DNA from: Allium sativum
Taxonomy: Eukaryota; Streptophyta; Magnoliopsida; Asparagales; Amaryllidaceae
Direction of reading: 5' to 3'
DNA: 64,000 bases
NCBI GenBank assembly: GCA_030737875.1
Contig: CM060915.1
Span: forward strand, 901,038,177-901,102,176
The notes under the pieces were generated by a model. The model searched no databases and was not told where the DNA came from. It was given only the letters and a program-made list of their open reading frames with translations. Within the stretch, counting starts at the first letter, position 1. Each line of letters opens with the position of its first letter. A program made the translations under genes and the position numbers. This document shows positions 24,878 to 36,900 of the stretch, piece after piece.

Positions 24878-25022
24878 TTGATTGATATTGTTGAATTTTT
24901 TTAAAAATTTGAATCCTAGGGTTTTGGAATTTTTGGAATAAGGAACTGTTGGAGTAAAAGTGAAGAAGTGTAGTGGAGAAATGGTCGTATATGTATATAT
25001 AAAAACAGGAAAACCCGACACT

Positions 25023-25082
25023 GGTCGACCGCTACTTTTTCACCGGTCGACCGTTTTTAATCAGAAGCTAAAACAGTCGACC
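25023..25082. promoter_or_regulatory. GTCGACC palindrome cluster upstream of the extra ORF
   Basis: GGTCGACC is found at 25023-25030 and 25045-25052, and AGTCGACC at 25075-25082. They lie about 20-90 bp upstream (minus strand) of the TATA-like sequence of the extra ORF. The same palindrome is clustered upstream of TATA boxes in the E LTRs and in the copia A LTR. Confidence 0.45.
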
Positions 25083-26000
25083 GATTGAAATATGGCATGT
25101 AGACTGGGTTGCTTCTGGGCTGTTTTTCCTGGTTTTTGCACCATTTCTGATATTTAACGGTCCATATGACATAGAAATTACTCAGTATATATTAGTACAT
25201 GAGTGATACAAGAGTATATAACCACGATAAAAATCTAGTTTGAAGTTGATGAATTCCAAGATTTAAATCTAATGTGAAGTTGATTAATTGTTATCGGTAG
25301 AATCTTCTTTGACGTCGTTAATACGTGGTTTCCATGGTGACCAATTCTCTTTCTCTCCTTCGTTCCTATTATAGTTTCTTTCCCATGAATTCGGGCTCCT
25401 AGAAGATGAAGGCATGTTTGGCATAGGCTCGTGTACGTCATGTTTATTTGAGCCACAAAAGAACATTTCCATTCTTTCTGGAAGAGATAGTCGATCTGAG
25501 GTCAGCTTTTGCTCATAATATATCTGCCTTTGAAGATCAATCTGATGTTTCTAGTAATGGGATTTCATCGATCTTTTCTTTGGTATGAGGTGAGCAAAAC
25601 AATACTTTCTTTGACCATTTTGGAGTTGGCGTAGTGTCGGGGATACGATTGCTTTGGTGATATCCTGATTTGTGTTTGGGAGTTTTCGGAGAGTAATGAT
25701 CTCCAGTCTCAGAACTAGTGATGGAGACATGGGAATATTGAGCACATTTGTCGCATAAGTGTGCGATTGATTATAGCAGAAAACAGAATATATGAACTAT
25801 GAAGGATTTAGGATCAGCTTGGGAGAGATATATATAGCCTTATATATATATACATATATATATATATATAGTTGAGGTCAAGAATTTTCAGAATTACTTG
25901 GCCATAGGAATTATCAAAAGATCATAATCAATTTACCCAAATTAACAATAGCTAATAATAGCTAATATATGTTTGAGTAAATATAATTCAAAAAAAAAAA
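25083..26000 (-). other. Decayed region between RNase H and the extra ORF
   Basis: The minus strand has several overlapping open frames (25745-25551, 25472-25284, 25456-25235) that could be frame-shifted pieces of one older coding stretch, but no domain is recognisable. An (AT)n tract at 25840-25870 and a TATA-like GGCTATATATAT on the minus strand near 25835 lie upstream of the first of these frames. No function can be given. Confidence 0.35.
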
Positions 26001-26348
26001 CTAATTGCCCAGTTCTTTTCTGGTGATAAGACCAAGCTCTCTTCGTAATTTTATGAAATTAGATTCAAGTAGAGGCTTAGTAAAAATGTCAGCTAGTTTA
26101 TTATCAGTTCGGACATACTCGAGACATATATTTCCCTTTTCAATATTGCCTCTTAGAAAATGATCACGGATATCAATGAGTTTGGTTCGAGAGTGGTTCA
26201 CAGGATTTTTAGATAAATTTATAGCACTGGTGTTATCATAGCATATAATAGCATTTGATAAATGAATATCAAAATCTTGAAGTGTTTGCTGCATATATAT
26301 TACTTGAGTACAAGCAAGAGCCGCTGATATATATTCAGATACACGCAT
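26001..26348 (-). pseudogene. Copia A RNase H C-terminal part
   Basis: Open for 115 codons to TAG at 26003-26001. It contains AAL.CTQVIYMQQTL, then YDNTSAINLSKNPVNHSRTK, DIRDHFLRG, LEYVRTDNKLADIFTKPL and LRRELGLI. These are the classic final blocks of a plant copia RNase H, with the catalytic Asp of YDNTSA and the TDNKLADIFTKPL terminal motif preserved. The N-terminal RNase H part lies upstream in other frames. The enzyme would degrade the RNA strand of the RNA-DNA hybrid during reverse transcription. Confidence 0.8.
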
Positions 26349-26599
26349 TGATAGTGAAACACAATATTGTTTCTTACTAAACCAAGAGACAAGTGATTTT
26401 CCAATAAAATAGAACGTACCACTTGTACTCTTTCTATCCGTTCGAGAGCCTCCAAAATCAACATCGTATACCGAAATTTTTGGTATTATTAAGATAACGA
26501 ATTATACATTTCACTACTCATAGGTGTGATTCCTTTGGATCCGCTTGAAATCATGCACCTAGACAAACACTCATCATTATATCGGGATGACTAACTGTG

Positions 26600-27475
26600 A
26601 GATAAAGAAGAGAACCATTCATGCTTCGATATAGTTTCTAGTCAACACTCTTACCATTTTCATCTTTTTCAAGATGTGTGGTTGTACTCATGGGAGTGGG
26701 TTTGCCAGACATGTTTTCTAATCCGAAGCGTTTGATAAAATTTCTGTAGTATTTTCATTGGTTGATAAAAAAACCATTTGGAAGTTGTTTGATTTGAAGT
26801 TCGAGAAAATATGATAGTTCTCCCATATGGGACCTTTCAAATTCTTTGGTCATAATATTTGCAAACTCTTTGCATAGTTTATCGTTTGTTGAACCAAAGA
26901 TGATGTCGTCTATATATATCTAGATAACTAGAATATCTTTTCGAGAATGTTTGATAAACAAAGTTTGATCGACTTTGCCTATTTGAAAACCTGAATTAAT
27001 AAGAAAGCTTTGTAGTCGTTCAACCAAACATGGGGTGCCGGTTTTAGACCATACAGAGCTTTTTTAAGTTTGTACATATAGTTAGGATATTTTTCATGTA
27101 CGAACAAAGGGGGTTGTACGACATATACATTCTCTTTGATAAATCAGTTGAGGAATGCACTCTTGACATCCATTGATATAGTCTGAAATTGTGGTGACAA
27201 GAAAAAGATAAAAAGATTCTAATAGCTTCTAGACGAGCAACTAACGCAAATGTTTCTTCATAATCGATACCTTCTTCCTGATTATATCCTTGTGCTACTA
27301 ACCTGGCTTTATTTCTGGTGATATTACCTTGTTCATCAGCCTTATTTTTATAAACCCATTTAGTACCAATAACTGATTGATCAGTTGGTCATGGAACAAG
27401 TTCCCAGACATCATTGCGCTAGAACTGATTTAGTTCTTTTTGCATGGCAATGATCCAGTAATCGTCGGTAGCAGC
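26600..27475 (-). pseudogene. Copia A reverse transcriptase, frame-shifted
   Basis: Reading the minus strand from about 27465, segments in successive frames give [45 protein letters not shown], then the catalytic YIDDII box at 26916-26905 with a TAG three codons earlier. These are the standard conserved blocks of Ty1/copia RT in order. The YxDD aspartates are present. Multiple stops and frameshifts make translation impossible. Confidence 0.7.
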
Positions 27476-27981
27476 CTCTTTTGGATTCTTAGGTTCGATA
27501 TTTGAAAGAAAAGCGACATGACCCATTTGATGGAGTTGACTCCTTGTTTTGACTTATGAAGTTACTTCCCCAAATATATTTTGAGCCGGAGGTCTCTTAA
27601 TATTCTTGGTGGAGATCATAACTCACATGTTTGAGGGATATTTTCAACAACTATTTCAGAGTCAGAATCAATATTTGTGATGATTGGATTATTAGTGACT
27701 ATATTTACGTCATCATGTGAGGTATTATGAGGGTGCTGATAGAATTCATCGAATGAGACAAGAAGTGATTCTTCAATAGTTTTGGTTCGTTTATTAAATA
27801 TGCGATAGGCTTTGCTACGTTCCGAGTAACCGACAAATATGCCTTCATCGGCCTTTGGATCGAATTTGTCGAGCTGGTCTTTCGTATTTAAGATAAAGCA
27901 CTTAGAACCAAAGACTTTGAAGTATGAGATATTAGGCTTTCTTTTGTTAAATAATTCATAAGGCGTATTCTTGGTGAGAGG

Positions 27982-28315
27982 TCAAATGGACACACGATTC
28001 AGAACATAACATGTAGTTACAACAGCTTCTGCCCAGAAATGTTTTGGTAAAGTGGTTCCGTTTAATAATGTCCTTGCACATTCTTGTAAGGTCTGGTTTT
28101 TCCGTCCTACAACTCCGTTTTGTTGTGGAGTTTTGGGAAATGAAAAATTATGATATATACCTTTCTTTTTGTACAAAAATGTTCAAACTCATTATTATTG
28201 AACTCTCCGCCATGATCACTTCTTATATAACCTTAAGCCCTTTCAATTTCTGAATTCTTTTGACGAAAGATTTGAATTGTTCGAAAGTGTCACTTTTGTT
28301 TTTCAGGAAAATAGT
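27982..28315 (-). pseudogene. Copia A integrase core, second half
   Basis: After a stop at 28318-28316 the homology continues in shifted frames: IRSDHGGEFNNNEFEHFC holds the second catalytic Asp, and 28176-27982 gives TPQQNGVVGRKNQTLQECAR and HFWAEAV..CYVLNR. In copia integrases the motif is normally GVVERKN, whose Glu is the third acidic catalytic residue. Here it is Gly, a loss of a key residue in addition to the frame breaks. Confidence 0.75.
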
Positions 28316-29296
28316 CTAGGTGTAACGAGAGTAATCATCAACAATTACAAACACATATCGACTATGGTTTAATGACTGTACCTGAGTTGGTCCGAATAAA
28401 TCCATATGCATTAACTCAAGTGGTTGTAATGTTGATATGACTTTCTTGGATTTAAAAGATGATTTAGTCAATTTTCCTAGATGATAAGCGTCACAAATGT
28501 TGTCAACCTTAAAGCTCGGTTTGGGTAAACCTCTAACTAGATCGTTTTTGGCCAGCTTGTCGATAGTTCTTAAGTTTATATGACATAAGCGTATGTGCCA
28601 TAGCCATGGATCATTATCACGAACCATAAGACATATATATGAACTGTGATTAATATTCATATTCAGAATATATATGTTTCTGTCTCTATAACCTTCAAAA
28701 ACTAAATTATGTTCTCTATCCAAAATACTGCACTTATTATTTGAAAAGGAAATTGTAAATCCATTATTGCATAACTGACTAATGTTAAGTAAATTATGTT
28801 TCAGATTCCTAACTAGCATGACATTACTAATAAGAGGTAAGTTAGATGTACCGAAATTGCTTACATCGCCTTTGCCGATGGTATAGCCTTTTGAATTATC
28901 TCCAAGAGTGACGGAGCCACCATTTGAGTATGTAATATTTGTCAATAAGCACTTGTCTCTCGTCATGTGCTTCGAGCAACCACTGTCCAATATCCACTTT
29001 CCTCTTTTCTTAAGTGGGACCTCATCTTCTACGGCCATGAAACAAACATTTTCTTGTTCATTTTCTGTATCACTTTCACTTTCCGATGAAAGCGAGTCTG
29101 AACCATCCAGTGTCACCGAGAATGCTCGTTTCTTAGATTTGTCCCTTTTGTATTTGAATTTTTCATTTTCTAACTTCTTCTTTTGCTCCAGACAATCCTT
29201 GTGTATGTGCCCCTTTTTGTGGCAGTTGAAACATTCTATAGTGGATGATGATGGTTTAATCGATCCAGTTTTCTTTTTGTTATAACGACTGGCTTT
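28316..29296 (-). pseudogene. Copia A zinc knuckle, protease, GAG-pre-integrase and integrase N-part
   Basis: This is one frame of about 327 codons after the stop at 29299-29297. A zinc knuckle CFNCHKKGHIHKDC (29233-29192) is CX2CX4HX4C. The aspartic protease follows with WILDSGCSKHMTRD (the DSG active site). Then come the GAG-pre-integrase segment (WHIRLCHINLRTIDKL) and the start of integrase with PLELMHMDLFGP and FVIVDDYSRYT. The frame ends in TAG at 28318-28316, where copia integrases usually have Trp. The zinc-binding His/Cys cluster of integrase is partly altered (CDAYHLGK). Confidence 0.85.
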
Positions 29297-30072
29297 TCAT
29301 TGTTTTAGGAATTTTTTGAAACCTTTTGCAATGAATGCCATATCTTCATCTTCAGAATCTGATTCATCTTCATCTTTATCAGCATGGAATGCCACATTTT
29401 TCTTTTCTACTTTTTGTTCCTTTCTAGCCTGCAAATTAGCTTCATAGGATATTAGATTCCCTATCAATTCATCTGGCTTCATGATGGAAAGGTCATTAGC
29501 TTCTTCAATTGCTAATACTTTTCCTTCCCATTCACTAGTCAGAGAATGTAGGACAGTTGAAACAACATTAAAATCAGAATATTTTTGTCCTAATCCGATA
29601 AGAGCATGGTGAATAGTTTGAAATTGTGAATACATATCATTGATTGTCTCATTTGGCTTCATCTTGAAATTTTGAAACTGACTTTTCAGCATGCTATTTT
29701 TGCTTGTTTAACCTTGTTAGTATCTTCATGAGTGGTTTTCAGTGTTTGCCAAATTTGATATGTTGTGATACAGATAATAACACAGTTATATTCATTTTGA
29801 TCTAATGCACAAAACATGTTTATTATTTTTGCATTTATAGCTGCTGCAGTTTTCTCAGCCGGTGTCCATTCTGAATAATTAGTTGTTGGATTCACTATTT
29901 CTTTTTGGGTAGCATTCTAGGCATCATAGTTGTTTAACTACATAAAGAATGACATACGTGTTGCCCAATAGCTATAGTCGAGACCATTGAAGAATGGAGG
30001 TCTTTGTGTCGATTGACCATCCGTGTAAGCGGTATTTTGAGTGATAGTGTTGGTACATACGTTATTTGCCAT
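29297..30072 (-). pseudogene. Copia A gag
   Basis: The likely start is ATG at 30072-30070, giving MANN and then RPPFFNGLDYSYWATRM, the usual N-terminal signature of plant copia Gag. Stops interrupt it soon afterwards. The homology continues in 29895-29686 (EWTPAEKTAAAINAKIINMF) and, after a one-base frameshift near 29695, in 29692-29297 (MLKSQFQNFKMKPNETINDM, LIGLGQKYSDFNVVSTVLHSL). It ends at a TGA just before the zinc-knuckle frame. Gag would form the particle that packages element RNA. Confidence 0.8.
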
Positions 30073-30120
30073 ATTACTTGAATATATCAAATAACTGTGT
30101 TATGGTTATATGATGACCGC

Positions 30121-30132
30121 GCTCTGATACCA
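30121..30132 (-). promoter_or_regulatory. Primer-binding site of copia A
   Basis: On the minus strand TGGTATCAGAGC, complementary to the 3' end of initiator methionine tRNA, lies two bases after a candidate LTR end (...CTTCA). Confidence 0.85.
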
Positions 30133-30134
30133 AA

Positions 30135-31171
30135 TGAAGATTGCATACGTGCTAATATAGTACACATGGATCGTGTAATATGGTGTATAACACATAGATA
30201 TATAAAGATATTTCCAACAGCTATGCAAGAAAATATAAGATGATATAAATATCAGCTAATCATAGATATGTATAGTAAATGCAGTAAAAATAGAAAAATC
30301 ACACAGGGATTTTTATACTGGTTCGGAGCACTGTCCTACGTCCAGGCTCATACTTCTATCTTGATTTTTACTAACAACCACCTCACTTCACCCGGAGAAA
30401 CTGGTTTACAACACCTGAGCAGACGAACGGGATTTCACGCCTCTAACAACACCGAGGACTCAACACGTGCCTCTTACAACGCCGAGGACTTCAATTAAGA
30501 TGAATACCATTGTTGCTGACAGTATGTGTTCTTGATAACACGAATTTGTCGCTTGTAGTACAACCTTCCTATAACCTTATCCTCAAATAGAATATTTGTG
30601 TATATGAAGATTTGGAAGTGGATATCATATTGAATCAAAAGAATATTATATAGATTCTAGGATTCAAACGATATATTATTGGATATGGGCAATTGAGCGC
30701 TTGAGAATATAGAAATGAGATCAAGAAATTAGAGATAGTAATCAAGTCAAAAATTAGTTAAATGGAATGATGATCTCATAGTGTTTATATAGAGAATAAA
30801 TAGTTCTAAACCTTTGTGAAGAGTAACGAACAATAGCCATGATTATTGGTGAGGAGAAGGAGATGAAACCTTTGATTGAAAAGAAGTGTCTTTTTGAAAG
30901 GTTGTTTTCTGAAAGAAAATGGTCGACAGGTCAAAAAGAACCGGTAGACAGGAATTTGAATATATATACATTATATTCACATGTACATGTTTATTGTGCA
31001 TTCTGGGTAGAAGCGGTCGACAGGTCAAAATAGAGGCGGTCGACCCGGTTTTACCCAGGTTGCACAATTAATGTGTGTGTATATATATATTCGCATATAT
31101 ATATATCAATAATTTCGAGGTGTGAGATTATTTGAGGATATATTTTAACATAAACAACACTAAAAACAACA
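30135..31171 (-). repeat. Candidate 5' LTR of copia A
   Basis: The left edge (plus-strand TGAAG at 30135) is fixed by the adjacent primer-binding site. The right edge is uncertain; a CAACA at 31167-31171 is a plausible start. It contains a minus-strand TATA box CTCTATATAAA (30793-30784), an R-region motif resembling other copia LTRs (AATCACACAGGGA and ACTGGTTCGG near 30297-30326), and GGTCGAC-type palindromes upstream of the TATA box at 30921, 31015 and 31038. Nothing to the left of the gag-pol resembles it. Confidence 0.45.
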
Positions 31172-31727
31172 AATAATCAACCTCTAATCTTGAATACCAT
31201 ATGTAGCTCTTTGTACCTCTTCAAATCAATAAATATCTTCCTTTTGTCGATCACGGCTTATTTCTTTGTCAGAAAGCAAAACTTCATAATCTTTTGACTC
31301 AACAACACTAAATTTACTTGAAGCTGCAAGAGACGAGCTGGAGTAGAGATGTATTCTTTGTATTAATTATTTCCGCTGTGTGTGTTGTATTTATCAATTA
31401 TTGTACAGAAAGGTTGTTATGACTGTACATGCTGATTTATTGTATACTTTGATGATTAATGCTTATATATATACAATCTTCCTCTTGTGCAAAGAGTATT
31501 GGTATATTAAATTTTATCCATTCCGCTATGAGATTCCGATCTTTCCCGATTTTGATGTGTTTGTATTCTTCTTTTTCTTCCATTCTAACCTTTTTTTTCT
31601 TTCTTCTTTCTCACCCTCTAACTTCTTTCTCTTAACTTTATGGGTTTTCGATACTTGAGTTTAGCCATATTAATACCGAGAGCATATTAGCATCAAAATT
31701 TAGGCATAGAATTTCTCGGTTGTTACA
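31172..31727 (+). repeat. 3' end of the C 5' LTR (probable)
   Basis: Ends in CGGTTGTTACA, complementary to the TGTAACAACC start of the C LTR, and is followed directly by the primer site. The stretch includes a TTATTTCCGCTGTG motif (31364 onward) with counterparts in the D LTR (TTTGTTTCCGCTGTAG). Its exact left border with the copia LTR is not clear. Confidence 0.5.
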
Positions 31728-31729
31728 TT

Positions 31730-31740
31730 TGGTATCAGAG
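31730..31740 (+). promoter_or_regulatory. Primer-binding site of element C
   Basis: TGGTATCAGAG, two bases after the LTR end TGTTACA, matches the initiator methionine tRNA 3' end. Confidence 0.75.
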
Positions 31741-33878
31741 TAGAAGAATAAGCGATAACCTTTGCCTCTATGGCATAACTCAATTATATATGAGGTATTG
31801 GAATGCCTTATTACAAGTTTGAGTGTATTTATTTATGATACCATACTTGTTAGTGTTACAATACATTTCACATTGTGTTGTTTATCGATTGAGTGGTATA
31901 TAAATTGCAAATCGACGCATGTAGTTGATGTTGTCAATGGGAATTTCTAAACATTTGGACAAGGTAAATCAACATAGTATTGTTTTAAAAGAGTTGGCAA
32001 ATGAAATAGCTTTACCAAGATTTTATATATCTTATATATAAAGGAATTGTCAAACTAAATTTAGTTTCATGGATAATTAGTTTGACTTGAGATGATGATA
32101 TTCTATTATTATCCTTTATTGTTTGATCAGTCGTACTTACTTTCAGCATTGACTAGTGTTGATTGATAGATAGTTGTACCTGATCAGTTTACTGGTAATA
32201 GCTATGATGTTTTGACAAGAAAAATCTTATCAATCTTTTGCAGAGGTTAGGTAAGAATTTAACCTAAATGAGTTATTTAATATGAATTTAAACAAGGAAG
32301 AACTTAGGTGAAGTAATCTTATACTTAACTAGACATATTATGTATAATTTATAAACGAGCTTTATAAATAGGAAACGGATTTGAGTTGAGAATGAAAGGA
32401 TCTGAATTTCTGAGAAATTTTTAAATTGGTTTTCCTAAAAGGAAATAGTTTGATTATTTTAAAGTGTTTATGTATAAAAAATGGATTTTTAAAGATTTTT
32501 AAAAGCACTGATATTACTTCAGTCACTGGGAATTAATTTTGACTATGAATGCAGCACCATCGATGTTCATTTTCGAGTTTCTAAGTTAGACTTTCTACTA
32601 GGAGAATTATTTGGGTTAAAACGAAACTTTGTTTGAATCCGAGCGATGTTATTTTGAAACCAGAGTTCGGTTCCGAAAATTTCAACTAAAGTTATAATAT
32701 GATTGCATGTATATTATAAGTGCTATATTTATTTGATTGTGCATTTAACTTCATATGATGTTTCATCGATATGTAATGAAATATTCAACGATTTTGGATT
32801 GTCGAAATTTTCAAGTTAGAATTGAAACCTATCTTAGTTTATATTAAACCGAAGTGAATATGGTTTTAATGTATTAATTAAATGAAGTTTTAGCATGTTA
32901 ATTAAACTTAATTAAAACGAGCTCATCGTGAAGTGGCATTTTACGATTTGAACTTCACTCGAGTGTCAATTAAAGTAAGAATTCTTTGAAACAAGAATCT
33001 TCCAGATCATTTGGATTATAATTTTCTAAGCAGAGAAAAATTGAGATTTCATCTTATAGATTTTGAGTTATGACAAAATCAAATTTATAGAAAAGTCGTA
33101 GTATGGTAATCTATAAACTCTAACGATTTATTTAATAAAATGGAAAGATTTTAAGAAAATGAAATTGGGATTTCCATAATAAAATATATTTGCTTGGTAT
33201 ATTGATTTGTAGTGAGTTTGGAATTAAATTTCTGAGTTGTCGGGTTAGCATGAATAATCGGTTAAGTACCTGAGCAATTGAGCGAATGGTGACGTGTAAC
33301 AAGTTAGTTACCGTCCTTGTGTGATGATGAGGTTTATATTCTGAATAAACTACAAATAAATTGTTTATTAGTATTTATAACACTATATGACATTTTGATT
33401 GATTGTGATTGCATATAACGTTATGTTACATTTGTGTGGTTTGCTAAATTGTTTCATTCCTGCTAGTTGCATCATATTTGGTTGTCGCATATGATTGTTG
33501 TACTTTTATGTAGGTAATGGTTAATATTTTATGTTACTTGTATATTTTGCTTAACCCTCTTTTGGGTTATGAAAGTGTATACAAGTTCATGGAAGCCAAA
33601 GCTTGCTAGCTTGCCAATAGATTTTGGTTTCATGGTAAAGGTTTGTTTGCCTAACAAAATGGTATGTCTTTCGTATTACATAGTACGTGGGTCATATATA
33701 TCTTGTTTCCCCATGGTTTGGGATGCCTCGTCACTGATGTGAGATGTATAGTGTCATATTGTGATTGTGAAATTTTTCGGATGGCCCGTACAAAGGAGGT
33801 ATTGGTGAAAATTTTACAAAATTTTGTGGAATGCTTTGAACTAAAATTAATTGGTTTGTAACAATCTTTTTAACTTGT
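31741..33878 (+). other. Non-coding interior of element C
   Basis: Several short open frames occur but no gag, protease, RT, RNase H or integrase motif was recognised. Near the 3' end, GTACAAAGGAGGTATTGG (33788-33805) closely resembles GTACAAAGGAGGTTATGG in the 3' region of element D (53679-53696), supporting a shared Tekay-like origin. The interior has probably lost its coding part by deletion. Confidence 0.55.
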
Positions 33879-33914
33879 GATTTCGGGAATGAAATCCATT
33901 TAAGGGGAGAAGAA
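33879..33914 (+). promoter_or_regulatory. GNRA-capped hairpin and polypurine tract of element C
   Basis: GATTTCG-GGAA-TGAAATC (33879-33896) forms a 7-bp stem, the last pair being G-T, with a GGAA tetraloop. AAGGGGAGAAGAA (33902-33914) follows and abuts the LTR start TGTAAC at 33915. Confidence 0.65.
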
Positions 33915-36900
33915 TGTAACAACCCAGATTTTTAATAAGGAATATCTAATCAATTTATATATTTAAAAACGGTTGATTTTAAGAATTAATTGCTTGAGTT
34001 AAATTTTAAATGAGAATATGGTTATAGAATTGACTTGGAAATGTAAAATATTGAATTTAAAATCCAAAATAGTTTATTTTGAAGTTATGAAAAATTCTAT
34101 TTGAATATAAACGATAATAAGAAAATATTATCAATGAATGCGAGTGTTTTGGAATTGATTAATTATTTATTCGATTTTACTAACATGTGTATATAACAAC
34201 TTTGGCAAATGATCTCGGATTTTGAAAAAAAAAACTAAATTTATAAAATCCGCAATGGTTAATCATTTTAAGATTTCAAGTTTCATGTCAACTGGATTCG
34301 TTTTGTGATCGTGCACGATATAATCGCATATCGATTAATGGTTTAACATTTAAAATAACTTTTTCTGCAAACAACCTCGGAATTCGATGAAACTAGTTTC
34401 TTTGGATCCAGAATATTAAATTATTATATGATTCCAAGTTTCATAACAATCACGTTTAATATGTGTTCGTGCGAGCTATAAAACTTAAACGAAAATACAT
34501 AAGAATTTATTTTAATAAAATAATGTGATGCCTTGCCTATAAATACAATGCCTACTCCTACACAAATTAGACAACTCACTCCTCTCTCTCTCTCTCTCTT
34601 CTTCTTTTTGTCCATTGTCGTGAGTTTTCATATTAAAACAAAACGAGAGTTTCAAAAATAAATAACTCAAATACACTTGAATAAAATTCCTAATACTTGG
34701 ATCTTTGGAATCCCAAGTGGTAAAATATCAAATCCAAGTAAATAGCTTAGATAGCGATGCAAATTTCTAATGTTTGAATCTTGACAGCCATACTAGGGTA
34801 GGAATTCTTATGAGTTGCCGGTTGTTTTAGCTAAATTTGAGGCTAGATACAGGTATGTGGCGGTGTTTGGCACTTGCTTGAAAATTTCTAGCGGATTCTG
34901 GAATTTTTGTTGTTGTTGTAGGTTTCCTATAGCCATTGCAAGAAGGCTACAGGTCGCGAATCGATATAGGTCACCGGAGTTTGTTTGGTGGTAGCATTAG
35001 GGTGTAGGATGTAGTGATGAGTTTGTTGGTGAGATCGGTTCGAAGGATAGTGGACCGTTGCTTCGACATAGTTAATGACATGCACGCTGGTATCATGAGA
35101 TGCGCAGGCGGGGTTCGGTTGTTCAAAAGTGAGGAAGAAAGGTTAAGCGGAGGATTAGGTATAATTAAATGATTAATATAATAATGATGTTTTAATGTAT
35201 GTGCACGCTTGTAAAAATCAAAACTTTATTCATACTTGATCAGATTTAAGAAAAAAAAAAAGATCCATTGGGATCGTATAGACAAATATTAGTGTAGGAA
35301 CTGGTTTGGAGCTTATGAGAATTTTATCTAATTTTAAATGCGAATTTGAAATTATATAAAACGACGTGAAATCATTGAAACGGAACGGATGGTGAGTTAA
35401 TTCTCATGCTTTCAGGAATACTTTGAATTTTGTTATTTTATATAATAACATTCACTATTGTGAGTACGTAAACTATGTGTTTGGAGGTTTTGAAGATTAT
35501 TGTTTTGCTGGTGGTTGTTGATAGATATAATTCCTATCTGTGAATGGATGAATCTTTGATGCTACCTGCTATTGTAGAATATTCCATTAAACGAATTAGA
35601 TTAGATTTTCTATTTCATAGGCATATATAAACTGATATATGAGTTGTGATCAGGGGGAGAGGTTGAAGGGATCCAATAGGGTTCCTTAATGTGCTGGATG
35701 TTATCTTCTTTCATATTTGACACATGTGAATTGTTTGACAAAAGTAACATTAAAATCTATTTTGGATGATAATTGTTGAATTAAATTCGACGTTGATGTG
35801 TTATTAATCAATAAACTTTATTGGTTAAGTGATTAGCAACAGATGGCCTAAAATTCATCATTTTAAGACATTGGTTCGTCGTCGGGCGAATTGACGAAGT
35901 TGAAGTTATGAAATTTATTTTTATAAAAAAATCAAGGTTATAAATTTATTTTATATAAGTTATATGAAATAATGGTTTATAAGTATGTCAATATTAATAG
36001 TTGGATTTTATATTTGAGTTATAAATTGTTTTGTGAAACAAAGTTCCTATTTAATAATTAAGTTTTATAATTTGAGATTTCGAGAGGTAAAACTTTGATA
36101 AGTTTTATAATGATGTTTTATAATTAATTTAGTTTTTAATTGATTTTGCAATTGTTTTGAACAAGTTTTAATGAATAATTTTGTTGAACATAAAATGATG
36201 CAGAATTTGATATTGGATTTCAAAATTGAAATTTATCATATGTTGGATAGTCATAAAAAGCTTTTAAATGATTTAAATTGATTTTTACGCAAAGTTTAAA
36301 TGATTTGATTTAAAATAAACCAGATCTGTATGATCTGAAATTTATAAAGGAATGGCAATCGAGTTTATAATAAGATCTTAATCGAACTTTTATAAAAGAT
36401 CTGTAAAAGGATTTTATAATATATTTAAGTTTTATAAACAAGGTTTATAAAAGAGATTTAAAACTATTGTGATGGTTTTAAATTATGGCTTAGTTAATAA
36501 TTGAATTAAGTAAAAGAGATTGCATTTGAAATAAGATTTCCAAACATAGGAAGTGATTTTTAAACCTTATTTGAATAAAATAGTAAATGAAACTTATTGT
36601 TACATTTATTGTATATTAGATTTGGCATTGACGAATTTCTAATTATCTCGTAAATAAGAATGTTATTGAGTCAAGGTTTGAGAGAAGTAAAATACCCAAA
36701 TTTGAACGAATTCATTTTTATCTAAGAGATGATACTAGTTTTCAACCAAAAGAGAAATGCTAGAAATTTACATATAATTTCCATAAGTGGTGTTATAAAC
36801 TTTAATTTACAAAGTTTAGAAGTTAAATAAATCGTTTGGGTTTTATAGTAAAATAATGTATCTTAAGACATTGTTTGGCCATATATGAAATGTGACTATA

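Larger units (their letters stand above)
26001..30132 (-). mobile_element. Copia element A: decayed Sirevirus-like gag-pol
   Basis: The order on the minus strand is PBS, gag, zinc knuckle, protease, integrase, reverse transcriptase, RNase H, with integrase before RT. That is the Ty1/copia arrangement. Motif wording in RNase H (CYDNTSAINLSKNPVNHSRT) and the start of RT ([12 protein letters not shown]) is of Sirevirus type. Several frameshifts and stop codons break every domain. The 5' LTR candidate to the right (from 30135) does not resemble LTR B to the left, so the element's own 3' LTR is either lost or unrecognised. Confidence 0.8.
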
